DNA from: an uncultured Akkermansia sp.
Lineage (GTDB): Bacteria; Verrucomicrobiota; Verrucomicrobiia; Verrucomicrobiales; Akkermansiaceae
Direction of reading: 5' to 3'
Assembly: GCA_905200945.1 (NCBI GenBank)
Contig: CAJKMG010000001.1
Location: forward strand, 1 to 64,000
DNA: 64,000 nt
Made by a program: the position numbers and the translations under genes. Of this stretch, positions 34,608 to 44,257 are shown piece after piece. The number at the start of each line of letters is the position of its first letter. Position 1 is the first letter of the stretch. The notes beneath the pieces were generated by a model. It worked only from the letters and a program-made list of their open reading frames with translations, was not told where the DNA came from and searched no databases.

Positions 34608-35318
34608 TTAGTCGTTGGTTTTTACTGAGGCAGAATCTCCGACGCGCACCGGATCGGCAGGCGTCTCAAGCTTCTGAACAAGCGCGCCACATACTTCCTT
34701 GCGGACATCCGTGACTACTGCTTCTCCGATGGTTTGAGCTCCCCGGGTTAACCGAACCGGCATCCCGACTTGCATTCCTGCCGTTCTGCCGGTATTCAGC
34801 ACCACCACTCCGGATTCGGAATCAATGCTGAGCACCTTGGCTTCCGCCAGGGTTCCCGCGCCATCTCGCACGGGCTGTTGCCTGTATCCCAGAACGGATT
34901 CCAGCAGGCGCAGAGAACTCTCCACAGCCGTCCTGGCGTTCGCATCTTCGGATATGGCTTGTTTCATGTAGGCAAGGATGGCTCCGGAGAGCTTGACAGA
35001 CGCCTGCTCCAGCCGCTGGATGCGGTCATTAAAAGCTTCGATGTCCGCCATCGCCTGAATCAGGCGTTCCTCGCTGTTACCTAGCGCAGCGCCCCCCAAA
35101 GCTTCCAGCCTGGAACGGATCTCCACCAGCTGTGCGGCCGCCTTGTCGGCGTCGCTGCGGGCCTGGACATAGGATGCCTTGAGGGCCGCATTCTGCTTTT
35201 CGAGGCGCTCGATTCTGCGCGTCAGTGCCGCCGTATCCTCTTCCGCTCCCTGCAACGCCCCGCCCAGCCCTACCAGGGTGGTAAGAGAGTATGCAAGGAT
35301 GGAAGAAGAATTCGACAT
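34608..35318 (-). CDS. Secreted coiled-coil protein inserted in the S10 operon
   Basis: 236 aa, no family recognised. A weak signal peptide (about 1-25, cut after LQGA). Residues about 26-75 form a coiled coil (ALTRRIERLEKQNAAL and following heptads), then a second helical part (85-150). A small beta domain ends it (about 160-230), with VLSIDSESGVVVLNTGRTAGMQ and MPVRLTRGAQTIGEAVVTDV. The latter recalls the C-terminal beta domains of envelope proteins such as FlgT or MreC. It sits in-phase between rpsS (20-nt gap) and rplV (38-nt gap), so it is cotranscribed with ribosomal proteins. Envelope scaffold is a guess. Confidence 0.75.
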   Translation of the reverse strand: MSNSSSILAYSLTTLVGLGGALQGAEEDTAALTRRIERLEKQNAALKASYVQARSDADKAAAQLVEIRSRLEALGGAALGNSEERLIQAMADIEAFNDRIQRLEQASVKLSGAILAYMKQAISEDANARTAVESSLRLLESVLGYRQQPVRDGAGTLAEAKVLSIDSESGVVVLNTGRTAGMQVGMPVRLTRGAQTIGEAVVTDVRKEVCGALVQKLETPADPVRVGDSASVKTND

Positions 35319-35338
35319 GTTGATTGTTAACTTACTGA

Positions 35339-35608
35339 TTACTTCTTACCGATACCGCCGTGCTGTTTGAAGACACGAGTCGGGGCAAATTCACCAAGCT
35401 TGTGGCCTACCATATTTTCCGTGACGTACACGGTGGCAAAGTTCTTGCCGGCGTGCACCAGGAAAGTCAGGCCGACGAAGTCAGGCGTAATCATGGATGC
35501 GCGGCTCCAGGTCTTGATCGGCTTGCGGTCGCCGGATTCAAGCTGAGCGTCGATCTTGGCGAGAAGCTTTTGACTGACAAAAGGGCCTTTTTTGAGAGAA
35601 CGTCCCAT
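35339..35608 (-). CDS. rpsS: 30S ribosomal protein S19
   Basis: 89 aa. [20 protein letters not shown], then [46 protein letters not shown] in pieces, all family hallmarks. It binds the 16S head near S13. The C-terminal end is short. Followed by the inserted secreted-protein gene rather than rplV. Confidence 0.98.
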   Translation of the reverse strand: MGRSLKKGPFVSQKLLAKIDAQLESGDRKPIKTWSRASMITPDFVGLTFLVHAGKNFATVYVTENMVGHKLGEFAPTRVFKQHGGIGKK

Positions 35609-35643
35609 GTTATATAATCCTAGTTAAAGTTATAATATATTGA

Positions 35644-36480
35644 TTACTTGGCATTGCGGCGCTGTACGATGACGGAGTCGCTGGGCTTGCGGAGACGGCG
35701 GGTCTTCTGGCCCTTGACATGGCCCCACGGAGATTTGAGGTGCTGGCGACCGCCACCGGACTTGGATTTGCCTTCACCGCCACCGTTCGGGTGGTCGACG
35801 GGGTTCATCGTCATACCACGCACAGTAGGACGAACACCCATCCAGCGGGTGCGGCCGGCCTTGCCGGACATTTCGTTCATGTGCTGGGTATTGCCTACCT
35901 GGCCGATCGTGCAGTAGCAATCTTCATTAAAACGGCGGATTTCACCGGAAGGCATCTTGATCAGCGCATAGCCCGCTTCACGGTTGGAAACGATGGCCTG
36001 CTGACCGGCAGCGCGGGCAACCTTGCCGCCGGAACCCGGACGGATTTCAATGTTGTGGACGGAAGTACCCAGAGGAACATTCTTCAAGGGCATGGCATTG
36101 CCTACCTTGGGAGCAACTTTCTGGCCGCTTTCCACCTTCATGCCCACCTGCAACCCCGTGGGGGCGAGAATGTAGGATTTTTCACCATCCTTGTACTCAA
36201 TCAGGGCAATGCGGCAGGTACGGTTGGGATCGTATTCGATAGTAAGAACGGTAGCGGGCACGTCAAACTTGTTGCGCTTGAAGTCCACCAGGCGATATTT
36301 GCGCTTATGGCCACCGCCAATGTGGCGGGTGGTGATGCGGCCGTTATTGTTGCGGCCGCCGGATTTCTTGAGGGGTCTGCAGAGACTCTTTTCCGGGGTA
36401 GAGGTGGTGATTTCGTCAAAGGACGGCCACACCTTGTAACGGTTAGAGGGAGTAACTGGCTTGAATGACTTGAGGGACAT
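35644..36480 (-). CDS. rplB: 50S ribosomal protein L2
   Basis: 278 aa, the expected size. Peptidyl-transferase-related C-terminal region with [20 protein letters not shown], including the conserved His, and [17 protein letters not shown] at the end. The N terminus has the [19 protein letters not shown] motif. In order between rplW and rpsS. Confidence 0.98.
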   Translation of the reverse strand: MSLKSFKPVTPSNRYKVWPSFDEITTSTPEKSLCRPLKKSGGRNNNGRITTRHIGGGHKRKYRLVDFKRNKFDVPATVLTIEYDPNRTCRIALIEYKDGEKSYILAPTGLQVGMKVESGQKVAPKVGNAMPLKNVPLGTSVHNIEIRPGSGGKVARAAGQQAIVSNREAGYALIKMPSGEIRRFNEDCYCTIGQVGNTQHMNEMSGKAGRTRWMGVRPTVRGMTMNPVDHPNGGGEGKSKSGGGRQHLKSPWGHVKGQKTRRLRKPSDSVIVQRRNAK

Positions 36481-36506
36481 GATAGCTTTCCTTCCTAGTA
36501 GGGGCT

Positions 36507-36791
36507 TTAAACGAGATCAAGGGTTTCACCGTTGGCAAGCTTGACGTAGGCCTTTTTCCAATGAGCGGTGCGACCGGCATCAGAGCGGCGCTGGCGCTTG
36601 AGCTTGCCGTCATAGTTGGCGGTGCGCACGGATGCGACCTTCTTGCCGAAAGCGACTTCGACAGCCTTTTTGATTTCGATTTTGTTGGCGTCACGATCAA
36701 CTTCAAAGACCAGCTCGCCGGTAGTTTCCTGGAGCATGGTGGCCTTTTCGCTGATGCGCACCTTCTTGATGACTTGGTAAATGTCTTTCAT
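36507..36791 (-). CDS. rplW: 50S ribosomal protein L23
   Basis: 94 aa. [20 protein letters not shown] and the [20 protein letters not shown] core are typical. It is the docking site for trigger factor and SRP at the tunnel exit. Six nt after rplD. Confidence 0.97.
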   Translation of the reverse strand: MKDIYQVIKKVRISEKATMLQETTGELVFEVDRDANKIEIKKAVEVAFGKKVASVRTANYDGKLKRQRRSDAGRTAHWKKAYVKLANGETLDLV

Positions 36792-36797
36792 GGCTTC

Positions 36798-37406
36798 TTA
36801 AGCAGTACGGCTGGCGAGGGTTTCTAAAGCGTTGTCAACGAGAATCACTGCATCAGCATTCATGAGCTGTTCAATGTTCACTTCCGCAGCGGTCATCAGG
36901 AGAACTTCCTGGACGTTGCGGGCGGCACGGTAAGTGGTTTCGTCAAAGGAAGCTGCCACAATGAGCACCTTCTTGGCGTCCGTCAGGTCTTTGACGGCTT
37001 TGATGAAAGATTTGGTCTTGCCGTCAGCTACGGAAAATTCGGAAACGGTGCTGACCTTGGAAGCGGCAATCAGGTCACCCAGCACGCGGCGCAGAGCCAG
37101 GCGTCGGGTACTCTTGTTCACCTTCTTGCTGTAGTCGCAGGGGCGGGGACCGAAGACCACGCCGCCGCCCACAAAGATGGGGGCGCGCTTATCGCCGTGG
37201 CGGGCATTACCGGTGCCCTTCTGGCGGAAGATCTTCTTGTTATTGCCGCTGACTTCTGCGCGGGTCTTGGAATTGGCGGAACCGGTGCGGCGATTCGCCT
37301 GGTAAGCCACGATCAGGTCATGCACGGCCTGGGAGCCCTTGTCACTGCCTACAACCTGGATGTTGGCGGCGGCGGCGGCTTCTAATGTAAAGGTATTTGC
37401 GGACAT
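36798..37406 (-). CDS. rplD: 50S ribosomal protein L4
   Basis: 202 aa. The tunnel loop [26 protein letters not shown] is in place, with [23 protein letters not shown] following. In some bacteria L4 autoregulates the S10 operon by binding its leader; no such leader structure could be confirmed here. It follows rplC. Confidence 0.98.
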   Translation of the reverse strand: MSANTFTLEAAAAANIQVVGSDKGSQAVHDLIVAYQANRRTGSANSKTRAEVSGNNKKIFRQKGTGNARHGDKRAPIFVGGGVVFGPRPCDYSKKVNKSTRRLALRRVLGDLIAASKVSTVSEFSVADGKTKSFIKAVKDLTDAKKVLIVAASFDETTYRAARNVQEVLLMTAAEVNIEQLMNADAVILVDNALETLASRTA

Positions 37407-37447
37407 AGATAGGTTTTCCTATAATCAATGTGAGGTTAACTAAAGCC

Positions 37448-38083
37448 TTACTTCTTTTTGGCGGGGCGAATCACGAGGTAGGAACCGCGCGCGCCGGGCA
37501 CAGCGCCGGAGATAAGAATGACATTATCTTCCGGACGAACGGCGACAACCTTCAGGTTCTGCACCGTGCGCTTGGCATTGCCCATCTGTCCGGGCATCTT
37601 CTGGTTCTTCCAGACGCGGCCGGGGGTGGAACAACCGCCTACGCCGCCGGTACGGCGGTGCATCATGGAACCGTGGGCGGCGGGAGAGCCGTGGAAGTTG
37701 TGACGGCGCATCGCCCCTTGGAACCCTTTGCCTTTGGAAGTGCCGATCACATCAACCCACTGTCCGGCGGAAAAGAGATCCACACCGGGATCTTCAGCGC
37801 CTTCAGCAGGCAGTTCGGATGCTTCTACACGGAATTCCTTGAGGAGTTTGGTAGGCTGGATGCCCAGTTTCTTGAAGTGGCCGGCCTGAGGCTTGGCCAC
37901 GCGGCTTTCCTTCTGCGCATCAAAAGCAACCTGGATAGCATTGTAGCCATCCTTGTCTTCCGTTTTAATCTGAGCGAAGGTGTTGCCCTTGACGTCAATG
38001 ACGGTCACGGGCACCATAGCGCCGGATTCCTGGTCAAACAGACGGGTCATACCGACCTTTTTTCCGATAAGTCCTAGAGCCAT
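37448..38083 (-). CDS. rplC: 50S ribosomal protein L3
   Basis: 211 aa. It opens MALGLIGKKVGMTRLFDQESG; the long internal extension has GFQGAMRRHNFHGSPAAHGS with the conserved Gln methylated by PrmB in E. coli. GRVWKNQKMPGQMG follows. In order after rpsJ. Confidence 0.98.
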   Translation of the reverse strand: MALGLIGKKVGMTRLFDQESGAMVPVTVIDVKGNTFAQIKTEDKDGYNAIQVAFDAQKESRVAKPQAGHFKKLGIQPTKLLKEFRVEASELPAEGAEDPGVDLFSAGQWVDVIGTSKGKGFQGAMRRHNFHGSPAAHGSMMHRRTGGVGGCSTPGRVWKNQKMPGQMGNAKRTVQNLKVVAVRPEDNVILISGAVPGARGSYLVIRPAKKK

Positions 38084-38128
38084 TGTAGTGTGTCTTTCTG
38101 TTTTTTAATTACTTATCCGGGTGCCAAA

Positions 38129-38437
38129 CTAGATGCGGATCGTGATGTCCACCCCGGCCGGAAGATTAAGCTTCTTGAGCTCATCAATCGTGCGTGCGGT
38201 CGGATCGACGATGTCGAGCAGACGCTTGTGGGTGCGGATTTCAAACTGTTCAGCCGATTTTTTGTTGACGTGAACGGAACGGTTCACAGAAAACTTTTCA
38301 ATACGGGTCGGCAACGGAATCGGGCCGTGAACTTTGGCTCCAGTGCGCTTGGCGGTTTCAACGATCTCCTGGGAGGAGCGGTCGATGGCGCGGTAGTCAA
38401 ATGCGCGGAGTCGAATGCGGATTTTTGGACTTTGCAT
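38129..38437 (-). CDS. rpsJ: 30S ribosomal protein S10
   Basis: 102 aa. [40 protein letters not shown] in sequence and a C terminus ending DITIRI. Also the NusE antitermination factor. It directly follows fusA (37-nt gap); the usual tuf gene between them is missing. Confidence 0.98.
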   Translation of the reverse strand: MQSPKIRIRLRAFDYRAIDRSSQEIVETAKRTGAKVHGPIPLPTRIEKFSVNRSVHVNKKSAEQFEIRTHKRLLDIVDPTARTIDELKKLNLPAGVDITIRI

Positions 38438-38474
38438 GGACGTGCGGTCTATTGGTTATACTTCAAAGGTTTGT

Positions 38475-40622
38475 TTATTTAGCCTTCTCGCTGACAATCT
38501 GGTCAACGAGGTTCTGGGGCACCTGTTCAAAGTGGGAGGGTTCCATGGAATAGGAAGCACGGCCACTGGAAAGGGTTCGGATGGCGGTGGAATAACCGAA
38601 CATTTCGGACAAGGGGACCATAGCCTTCAAAATGCAGGCGTTGGCCTTGTTTTCCATGTTGCTGATCTGGCCGCGGCGGCGGTTCAGGTCGCCCATGATG
38701 TCGCCCTGGTAATCGGTCGGCGTGGAAGCTTCAACGGACATGATGGGTTCCAGCATGATCGGCTTGGCTTTCTTGAAAGCGTCCTTCATGGCGAAGATGG
38801 CAGCCATCTTGAAAGCGTTTTCATTGGAGTCCACTTCGTGGTAGGAACCGTCCACCACTTCAACGTGCACGTCCACCACCGGATAACCGGCGACGACGCC
38901 CGTGGTCATGGCTTCATTAAGGCCGGCATAAACGGCGTTCATGTATTCCTTGGGAATGGCGCCGCCTACGATCTTGTTTTCAATGGTAAGCCCCTTGCCG
39001 CGTTCGTTCGGCTTCACATCGATGACCACGTGGCCGTACTGGCCGCGGCCGCCGGACTGCTTGACCAGCTTGCCGTCTCCATGGGCAGGGGCAGTAATGG
39101 TTTCGCGGTAGGCAATCTGGGGCTTGCCGATGTCGGCTTCCACCTTGAATTCACGCATCAGGCGGTCAATAATGATTTCCAGGTGAAGTTCACCCATGCC
39201 GGAAATCAGGGTCTGGCCGGTTTCTTCATCAGTCTTCACCCGGAAAGTCGGGTCTTCTTCAGACAGACGGCCCAGGGCATTGGACATTTTTTCCTGGTCA
39301 GCCTTGGTCTTGGGCTCTACCGCCATGGAAATAACGGTTTCCGGGAAGGTGGGGGGTTCCAGGCAGATATCATTGTCCGGGCTGGTGATGGTGTCGCCCG
39401 TGGTCACGTTGCGCAACCCCACAATGGCGGCAATGTCACCGGAGTACACGGCGTCAATATCCGTATGCTGGTCAGCCTGAATCTGAATGATGCGGCCCAC
39501 TCGTTCCGTCTTGCGAGTGCGGGGATTGTACACGGTGTCACCTTTCTTGAGAACACCGGAGTACACGCGGATGAACACCAGCTTGCCGACGAATTTATCA
39601 GCCCAGAGCTTGAACGCCAGTACCATGGGCTTGGCATCGTCCGTAGCGGTGATTTCGAAGGTCTTTTCCGGATCCAGCGTGCTTTCCGCATGGGCGGGAA
39701 CGGTTTCTACCGGGGAGGGGAGGTAATCCACCACGGCGTCAAGCAGGAACTGGACGCCTTTGTTCTTGAAAGCGGAGCCACCGGCAACAGGCACAAATTT
39801 GTTGGCGATGGTAGCGCGGCGGATAGCCTCCTTGAGCTCTTTGGGAGTGAAAGGTTCTTCCATGAGCACCTTTTCAGCAAGCTCATCGTCCACATCAGCC
39901 ACACGGCTCACGAGTTCATGGTAGGCCAGTTCAGCTTCTTCCTTGAGTTCGGCGGGAATATCCTCAATCGTGTAGGTGGAGCCCAGGCGGTCGTTATCAG
40001 CGTAAATGACAGCCTTCTGGTTCACCACGTCAATCTGGCCGCGGAGCTGGTCTTCAGCGCCGATGGGAATCAGAATGGCTGCGGCATTCGCGCCCAGCTT
40101 ATTGTGGATATCGTCCAGCACGTTGTTGAAGTTGGCGCCGGTACGGTCCATCTTGTTGACGAAGCACATGCGGGGCACGCTGTACTTGGTGGCCTGGCGC
40201 CACACGGTTTCCGTCTGGGGCTGCACACCTGCCACGCCGCAGAACACCACGATGGCGCCGTCAAGCACGCGGAGGGAACGTTCCACTTCAGCGGTGAAGT
40301 CAACGTGTCCGGGAGTGTCGATAATGTTCAGCTGGAAATTTTCGCCTTCGAACACTTTGCTGATACCTTCATTCTTCACCTGCTTCCAGTTGGTGGTGAC
40401 AGCGGCGGAGGTAATGGTGATACCGCGTTCGCGTTCCTGCTCCATCCAGTCGGTCGTGGTGGAACCGTCGTGGGTTTCACCAATCTTGTGAATCATGCCG
40501 GTGTAGAAAAGGATACGCTCGGACAACGTGGTTTTGCCGGCGTCAATGTGAGCGGAAATACCGATATTGCGGTAACGCTCAAGGGGAGCCTTGCGATTGG
40601 GATTATTTACGTGATCGGACAT
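38475..40622 (-). CDS. fusA: Elongation factor G
   Basis: 715 aa. Ribosomal translocase. GTPase motifs: [15 protein letters not shown] (G1), [11 protein letters not shown] (G2), DTPGHVDFT (G3) and [10 protein letters not shown] (G4). Domains II to V follow in the normal order, ending [14 protein letters not shown]. The SHFEQVP segment fits canonical EF-G. In the str position between rpsG and rpsJ. Confidence 0.98.
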   Translation of the reverse strand: MSDHVNNPNRKAPLERYRNIGISAHIDAGKTTLSERILFYTGMIHKIGETHDGSTTTDWMEQERERGITITSAAVTTNWKQVKNEGISKVFEGENFQLNIIDTPGHVDFTAEVERSLRVLDGAIVVFCGVAGVQPQTETVWRQATKYSVPRMCFVNKMDRTGANFNNVLDDIHNKLGANAAAILIPIGAEDQLRGQIDVVNQKAVIYADNDRLGSTYTIEDIPAELKEEAELAYHELVSRVADVDDELAEKVLMEEPFTPKELKEAIRRATIANKFVPVAGGSAFKNKGVQFLLDAVVDYLPSPVETVPAHAESTLDPEKTFEITATDDAKPMVLAFKLWADKFVGKLVFIRVYSGVLKKGDTVYNPRTRKTERVGRIIQIQADQHTDIDAVYSGDIAAIVGLRNVTTGDTITSPDNDICLEPPTFPETVISMAVEPKTKADQEKMSNALGRLSEEDPTFRVKTDEETGQTLISGMGELHLEIIIDRLMREFKVEADIGKPQIAYRETITAPAHGDGKLVKQSGGRGQYGHVVIDVKPNERGKGLTIENKIVGGAIPKEYMNAVYAGLNEAMTTGVVAGYPVVDVHVEVVDGSYHEVDSNENAFKMAAIFAMKDAFKKAKPIMLEPIMSVEASTPTDYQGDIMGDLNRRRGQISNMENKANACILKAMVPLSEMFGYSTAIRTLSSGRASYSMEPSHFEQVPQNLVDQIVSEKAK

Positions 40623-40685
40623 AGTGTCTGGAAAGTATCTGTAATGATCGAAAGTGAATGATTAGGCTGACAGTCGCAGAAGGAA

Positions 40686-41159
40686 TTACCAGCGGAAATG
40701 AGCAAAGGCGCGGTTGGCCTGAGCCATTTTATGAACGTCGTCGCGCTTGCGAACGGAAGAACCCTGATTGTTGGCGGCTTCCTTGATTTCGTTGGCGAGA
40801 GCCTTGTGCATCGGCACACCCTTGCGGTTGCGGGCATAGTTCACAATCCAGCGCATAGCCAGGGATTCGGAACGGGCCGGATCCACTTCAAGCGGCACCT
40901 GGTAAGTGGCGCCACCGACGCGGCGGCTCTTTACTTCCACACGGGGCTTGGCATTTTCAATGGCGCGGGTGATTACTTCCAGAGGATCAATGCTGTCCGT
41001 GCCTTCATTAGCCATGTCAATAGCAGCATAAACAATACGTTCCGCAAGGGAGCGCTTGCCATCCAGCATAACCTTGCTGATCAGTTTACCAACAAGAGCA
41101 CTGTCGTAACGGGGGTCACGACGTTCGATTTTTCTATAAACGCGTTTACGGCGAGCCAT
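40686..41159 (-). CDS. rpsG: 30S ribosomal protein S7
   Basis: 157 aa. It has PDPR-type RDPRYDSALVGKLISKVMLDGKRSLAE, VEVKSRRVGGATYQVP and a tail ending KMAQANRAFAHFRW. Assembly initiator of the 30S head. Gap to fusA 63 nt, to rpsL 26 nt. Confidence 0.98.
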   Translation of the reverse strand: MARRKRVYRKIERRDPRYDSALVGKLISKVMLDGKRSLAERIVYAAIDMANEGTDSIDPLEVITRAIENAKPRVEVKSRRVGGATYQVPLEVDPARSESLAMRWIVNYARNRKGVPMHKALANEIKEAANNQGSSVRKRDDVHKMAQANRAFAHFRW

Positions 41160-41185
41160 AATATATAGTAGGTAAGATGTTTGGT

Positions 41186-41569
41186 TTACTTGGCAGCAGC
41201 CTTCGGACGCTTGGCGCCATACTTGGAGCGGCCCTGGCGGCGCTTGTCAACACCGAGGCAGTCAAGAGCGCCGCGGACGATATGGTAGCGAACACCCGGC
41301 AAGTCTTTCACACGACCGCCGCGAACAAGCACGATGGAGTGTTCCTGAAGGTTATGACCTTCGCCGCCAATATAGGCGATCACTTCTTCACCATTGGTAA
41401 GACGAACTTTAGCCACTTTACGAAGAGCCGAGTTCGGCTTTTTGGGCGTACGGGTCATCACCTGGAGACAAACACCGCGGCGTTGCGGGCAGCTATGAAG
41501 AGCGCGTGATTTGGACTTCTCTTCCGGAGTAATACGTCCCTTGCGGACGAGCTGATTAATGGTCGGCAT
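41186..41569 (-). CDS. rpsL: 30S ribosomal protein S12
   Basis: 127 aa. [20 protein letters not shown] and [20 protein letters not shown] identify S12. The decoding-site lysines near residue 43-44 are wild type, so no streptomycin-resistance change is present at that site. A Shine-Dalgarno AGGA lies 5 nt upstream. First gene of the str-S10 unit, behind a clear promoter about 150 nt upstream. Confidence 0.98.
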   Translation of the reverse strand: MPTINQLVRKGRITPEEKSKSRALHSCPQRRGVCLQVMTRTPKKPNSALRKVAKVRLTNGEEVIAYIGGEGHNLQEHSIVLVRGGRVKDLPGVRYHIVRGALDCLGVDKRRQGRSKYGAKRPKAAAK

Positions 41570-41717
41570 GTTTTCCTGCTTTGGTTGTGGTTCGTCGGTC
41601 TGATCCGATATTCAAGGCGAACATTCCTTTTTATAAGCAGGAAGCGCGCCTTTTTTCCGGAGGCAAACCCGATAGAAAACGTATTTCTTGTGCCTTTCGG
41701 CACGTTTGGGGACGGCC

Positions 41718-41745
41718 AATATAACGTGATTTTATATCATGACAA
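41718..41745 (-). promoter_or_regulatory. Promoter of the str-S10 operon
   Basis: Minus strand: TTGTCA, 16 nt, TATATT, in an AT-rich stretch. It gives a leader of about 140 nt before rpsL, in contrast to the leaderless genes elsewhere. Confidence 0.55.
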
Positions 41746-41749
41746 GTCT

Positions 41750-42080
41750 TTTATTCATCTTTTCCTAAATATTTTACCCGTGCCATTTTCCCCGCTCCTT
41801 TCAAAACTCCATTCCGGGCTCCCATGGGCCTTTTTCCTCCCTGTCCGGCAGTTCTCCAACTATGGAGGATGAAACAAAAAAATATTCTTCACATGCAAAA
41901 ACCATTTCTTCATGTCCGGCATGTTACCGCAGAAAAAATGCATGAAGAGCCGGAGAGACACGAAAAAAACACGCTTGCCATCAGAATTCACGGAAAATTT
42001 TTTTTCATCAAAAACAGCAGCCGGGCCATTCATTGCCCATCCGCCTGCTTTCCCATTTTGACCTCTCCGGAAAGCATGAC
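41750..42080. other. Intergenic region upstream of the ribosomal promoter
   Basis: About 330 nt between the gpmI terminator and the str-S10 promoter. One 89-codon minus-strand frame runs through it, but it overlaps the terminator and has no recognisable product. Nothing else is seen. Confidence 0.5.
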
Positions 42081-42087
42081 ATAAAAA

Positions 42088-42122
42088 AAGTCCGTTTCCG
42101 GAACGAATCCGGAAACGGACTT
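42088..42122 (-). terminator. Terminator of gpmI
   Basis: 14-bp perfect stem AAGTCCGTTTCCGG / CCGGAAACGGACTT with a 7-nt loop and A-rich left flank (U on the minus strand). It lies 22 nt past the gpmI stop. Confidence 0.85.
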
Positions 42123-42144
42123 CATCCATAAACTCAGCAGGCCG

Positions 42145-43689
42145 TTATTTCACAGGAGTCACCAGGGAATGTCCGGACATTTCGGCAGGCTGTTTCAACC
42201 CCATCAGACTCAGCAGCGTGGGAGCGACATCCGCCAGAATGCCATCGGAAAGAGTTACCTGATCCTTGTCGGCCGCCACGTAAATGAGATCCACAAGGTT
42301 GGTCGTGTGGGCTGTATTCGGGGAACCATCTTCATTGCGCATGTGTTCGGCATTGCCGTGGTCCGCCGTAATAAGCAGCTTGCCACCAAGTTCCAACACC
42401 TTCTTCACGCATTTTTCCAAAGCGCTGTCCACCGCTTCGCAGGCGGCAATGCCGGCTTCCACAAATCCGGTATGGCCCACCATGTCTCCATTGGCGAAAT
42501 TCATGATGACCACATCGTACTTGTCCACAGCGTCCACAAACTTATCCGCCACTTCCGCCGCGCTCATCTGGGGCTTCAGGTCATAAGTGGCCACTTCCCG
42601 GGGGGAAGGAACAAGAATGCGGTCTTCTCCGGGGAACTGGGTCTCCACACCTCCGTTAAAGAAGAAAGTAACGTGGGCGTACTTTTCCGTTTCCGCTATG
42701 CGGAGCTGGGTTTTCCCGGCTTCCGACACAATCTGCCCGAAAATATTGTTCAACTGTTCCTGTTCAAAAACAATGGGAGAGGGATACTTGGCATCGTATT
42801 CCGTCAACGTCACATAGTGCACTTTAGGCGTCACTTCACGGTCAAAGCCGTCAAATTCGGGATAAAGGAAAGCGTCGCTCATCTGCCGGGCGCGGTCCGC
42901 ACGGAAATTGAAGAAGAACACCACGTCGTTATCCCGCACGCGCTGTTCGTTGCCATAAGCAAAAATGCCGGGCTTCAGGAACTCATCCGTCTCACCCTTC
43001 GCATAACACTGCTCCACATATTCGGCAGGGGAGCAGGAACACTGCTCGCCGCGTCCCAGCACGATGGCATCCCATGCCAGCTTGTTGCGGTCCCAGCGCT
43101 TGTCCCGGTCCATCGCATAGAAACGGCCGACGACCGTGGCAATTTTGGCGCCGTACGGCCTGACGGCTTCCTCCAGCTGGCGAACAAAACCGGCACCGCT
43201 GGTCGGGGAACAATCGCGGCCGTCCGTAATGGCATGAATGCAGATATCACGGACACCCGCTTCATAAGCATATTTGACGATGCCGATCAAATGATTGATA
43301 TGGCTGTGCACGCCGCCGTCGCTCACCAGGCCGAGCAGGTGCAGTCGGGAAGAAGCGGCCTGGGAAAAAGCGGTCTTCAACACGGAGTTTTCCCCCATGG
43401 AACCATCTTTGATGGCATTATCCACCCTGCAGAGGTCCTGAAAAACCACGCGGCCCGCGCCCAGGTTCAAATGCCCTACTTCGGAGTTGCCCATCTGACC
43501 GTCCGGAAGGCCCACATCCTCCCCGGAAGCGCCCAGCAGGCTGTGGGGATAGTTGGCAAGGAGGTAATCGGTAAAAGGGGTATCAGCCAGAACAGTGGCG
43601 TCACCGTACTCTTTCGCGACATCAGGCCCCAACGGATTGCGGCCCCAGCCGTCGCGAATAACAAGAACGACAGGCTTTTTAGAAGACAT
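42145..43689 (-). CDS. gpmI: Phosphoglycerate mutase, cofactor-independent
   Basis: 514 aa, the family length. It interconverts 3- and 2-phosphoglycerate in glycolysis with two metal ions. The phospho-serine site is GQMGNSEVGHLNLGAG near residue 66. Metal-binding motifs at the N terminus (VIRDGWG) and near the C terminus (DHGNAEHM, with HTTNLVDLIYV). It follows the thioesterase gene by 5 nt on the minus strand. Confidence 0.97.
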   Translation of the reverse strand: MSSKKPVVLVIRDGWGRNPLGPDVAKEYGDATVLADTPFTDYLLANYPHSLLGASGEDVGLPDGQMGNSEVGHLNLGAGRVVFQDLCRVDNAIKDGSMGENSVLKTAFSQAASSRLHLLGLVSDGGVHSHINHLIGIVKYAYEAGVRDICIHAITDGRDCSPTSGAGFVRQLEEAVRPYGAKIATVVGRFYAMDRDKRWDRNKLAWDAIVLGRGEQCSCSPAEYVEQCYAKGETDEFLKPGIFAYGNEQRVRDNDVVFFFNFRADRARQMSDAFLYPEFDGFDREVTPKVHYVTLTEYDAKYPSPIVFEQEQLNNIFGQIVSEAGKTQLRIAETEKYAHVTFFFNGGVETQFPGEDRILVPSPREVATYDLKPQMSAAEVADKFVDAVDKYDVVIMNFANGDMVGHTGFVEAGIAACEAVDSALEKCVKKVLELGGKLLITADHGNAEHMRNEDGSPNTAHTTNLVDLIYVAADKDQVTLSDGILADVAPTLLSLMGLKQPAEMSGHSLVTPVK

Positions 43690-43694
43690 GGGCT

Positions 43695-44126
43695 TTATTT
43701 ACAGGCATCCCCTCCTTTTGAAAAGCCTGAAATCAGGCATTCCCTCTCCGATTCCGAAATTGCCTGAGGTTTGCCTCCCTTTCCCACGCGAACGACCACA
43801 TATCTTCCCCTCATCACCGGACGCTCGGAATGAAATACAGCAAATTTCCATTCCAGAGAACTGGTTCCCACCGTTCCCAGGCTTAATTCTATGCTCAGCC
43901 AATCTCCCAGCCCCGCAGAGCTGGAGTAATCCGCCTCCACATGCACGCGGGGCCAGCCGCAGTCTGGGGAAAGAACCTCCACCCCCCGGGAACGCAGGTA
44001 CTCGTGCTCCACTTCTTCCACCAAACAAAGCAGCCGGGAGAAATGGGCCACCCCGGAAGCATCCGTATCATGAAAAGCTACCTGGCGCGTTCTGACAAAG
44101 GGAATGCAGGGAAAATCTTCAGGCAT
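43695..44126 (-). CDS. YbgC-like acyl-CoA thioesterase, hotdog fold
   Basis: 143 aa from the ATG at 44126. The N terminus has FVRTRQVAFHDTDASGVAHF with the catalytic Asp of the 4-hydroxybenzoyl-CoA thioesterase family and a following helix LLCLVEEVEHEYLRSRG. Hydrolyses acyl-CoA; the substrate is unknown. Menaquinone pathway DHNA-CoA hydrolases share this fold, a possible role. Forms a two-gene unit with gpmI, divergent from the histidine kinase operon. Confidence 0.8.
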   Translation of the reverse strand: MPEDFPCIPFVRTRQVAFHDTDASGVAHFSRLLCLVEEVEHEYLRSRGVEVLSPDCGWPRVHVEADYSSSAGLGDWLSIELSLGTVGTSSLEWKFAVFHSERPVMRGRYVVVRVGKGGKPQAISESERECLISGFSKGGDACK

Positions 44127-44181
44127 GCCGTCATCCTGCCTCCTCCCCCGGAACCATGTCCAGCCGCAAATGCGCGACAAT

Positions 44182-44208
44182 ATGTCACATCAGCTTGATT
44201 TGTGACAT
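44182..44208. promoter_or_regulatory. Palindromic operator ATGTCACA-N11-TGTGACAT
   Basis: A perfect 8-bp inverted repeat with an 11-nt spacer. The -35 element of the kinase operon (44195-44200) lies inside it. The geometry suggests a dimeric regulator that represses or autoregulates this operon. The arms are in the opposite orientation to a CRP site. Confidence 0.55.
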
Positions 44209-44223
44209 GCCGCTCTTTATATA
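44195..44223 (+). promoter_or_regulatory. Promoter of the two-component operon
   Basis: TTGATT, 17 nt, TATATA. It predicts a leader of about 28 nt before the ATG at 44258. The -10 sits within a second short inverted repeat GCTCTT / AAGAGC (44212-44230). Confidence 0.5.
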
Positions 44224-44257
44224 TAAGAGCAAGCCGCACGGCAACGGACCCGCCGCC

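Noticed and set aside
33466..34611. 381-codon frame opposite rpsC-rplV
   Set aside because: Spans two ribosomal genes in antisense with no domains.
38415..40661. 748-codon open frame on the plus strand opposite fusA
   Set aside because: Antisense to a clear EF-G gene; composition is an artefact of codon bias in the opposite strand, and the product has no family features.
41860..42129. 89-codon frame upstream of rpsL
   Set aside because: Runs into the gpmI terminator hairpin, with no family and no start signal.
42169..43767. 532-codon frame opposite gpmI
   Set aside because: gpmI carries all catalytic motifs; the reverse frame has none.
44182..44208. CRP binding site
   Set aside because: The half sites are in the reversed orientation (TCACA...TGTGA), so it is not the CRP consensus TGTGA-N6-TCACA; kept only as an unassigned operator.
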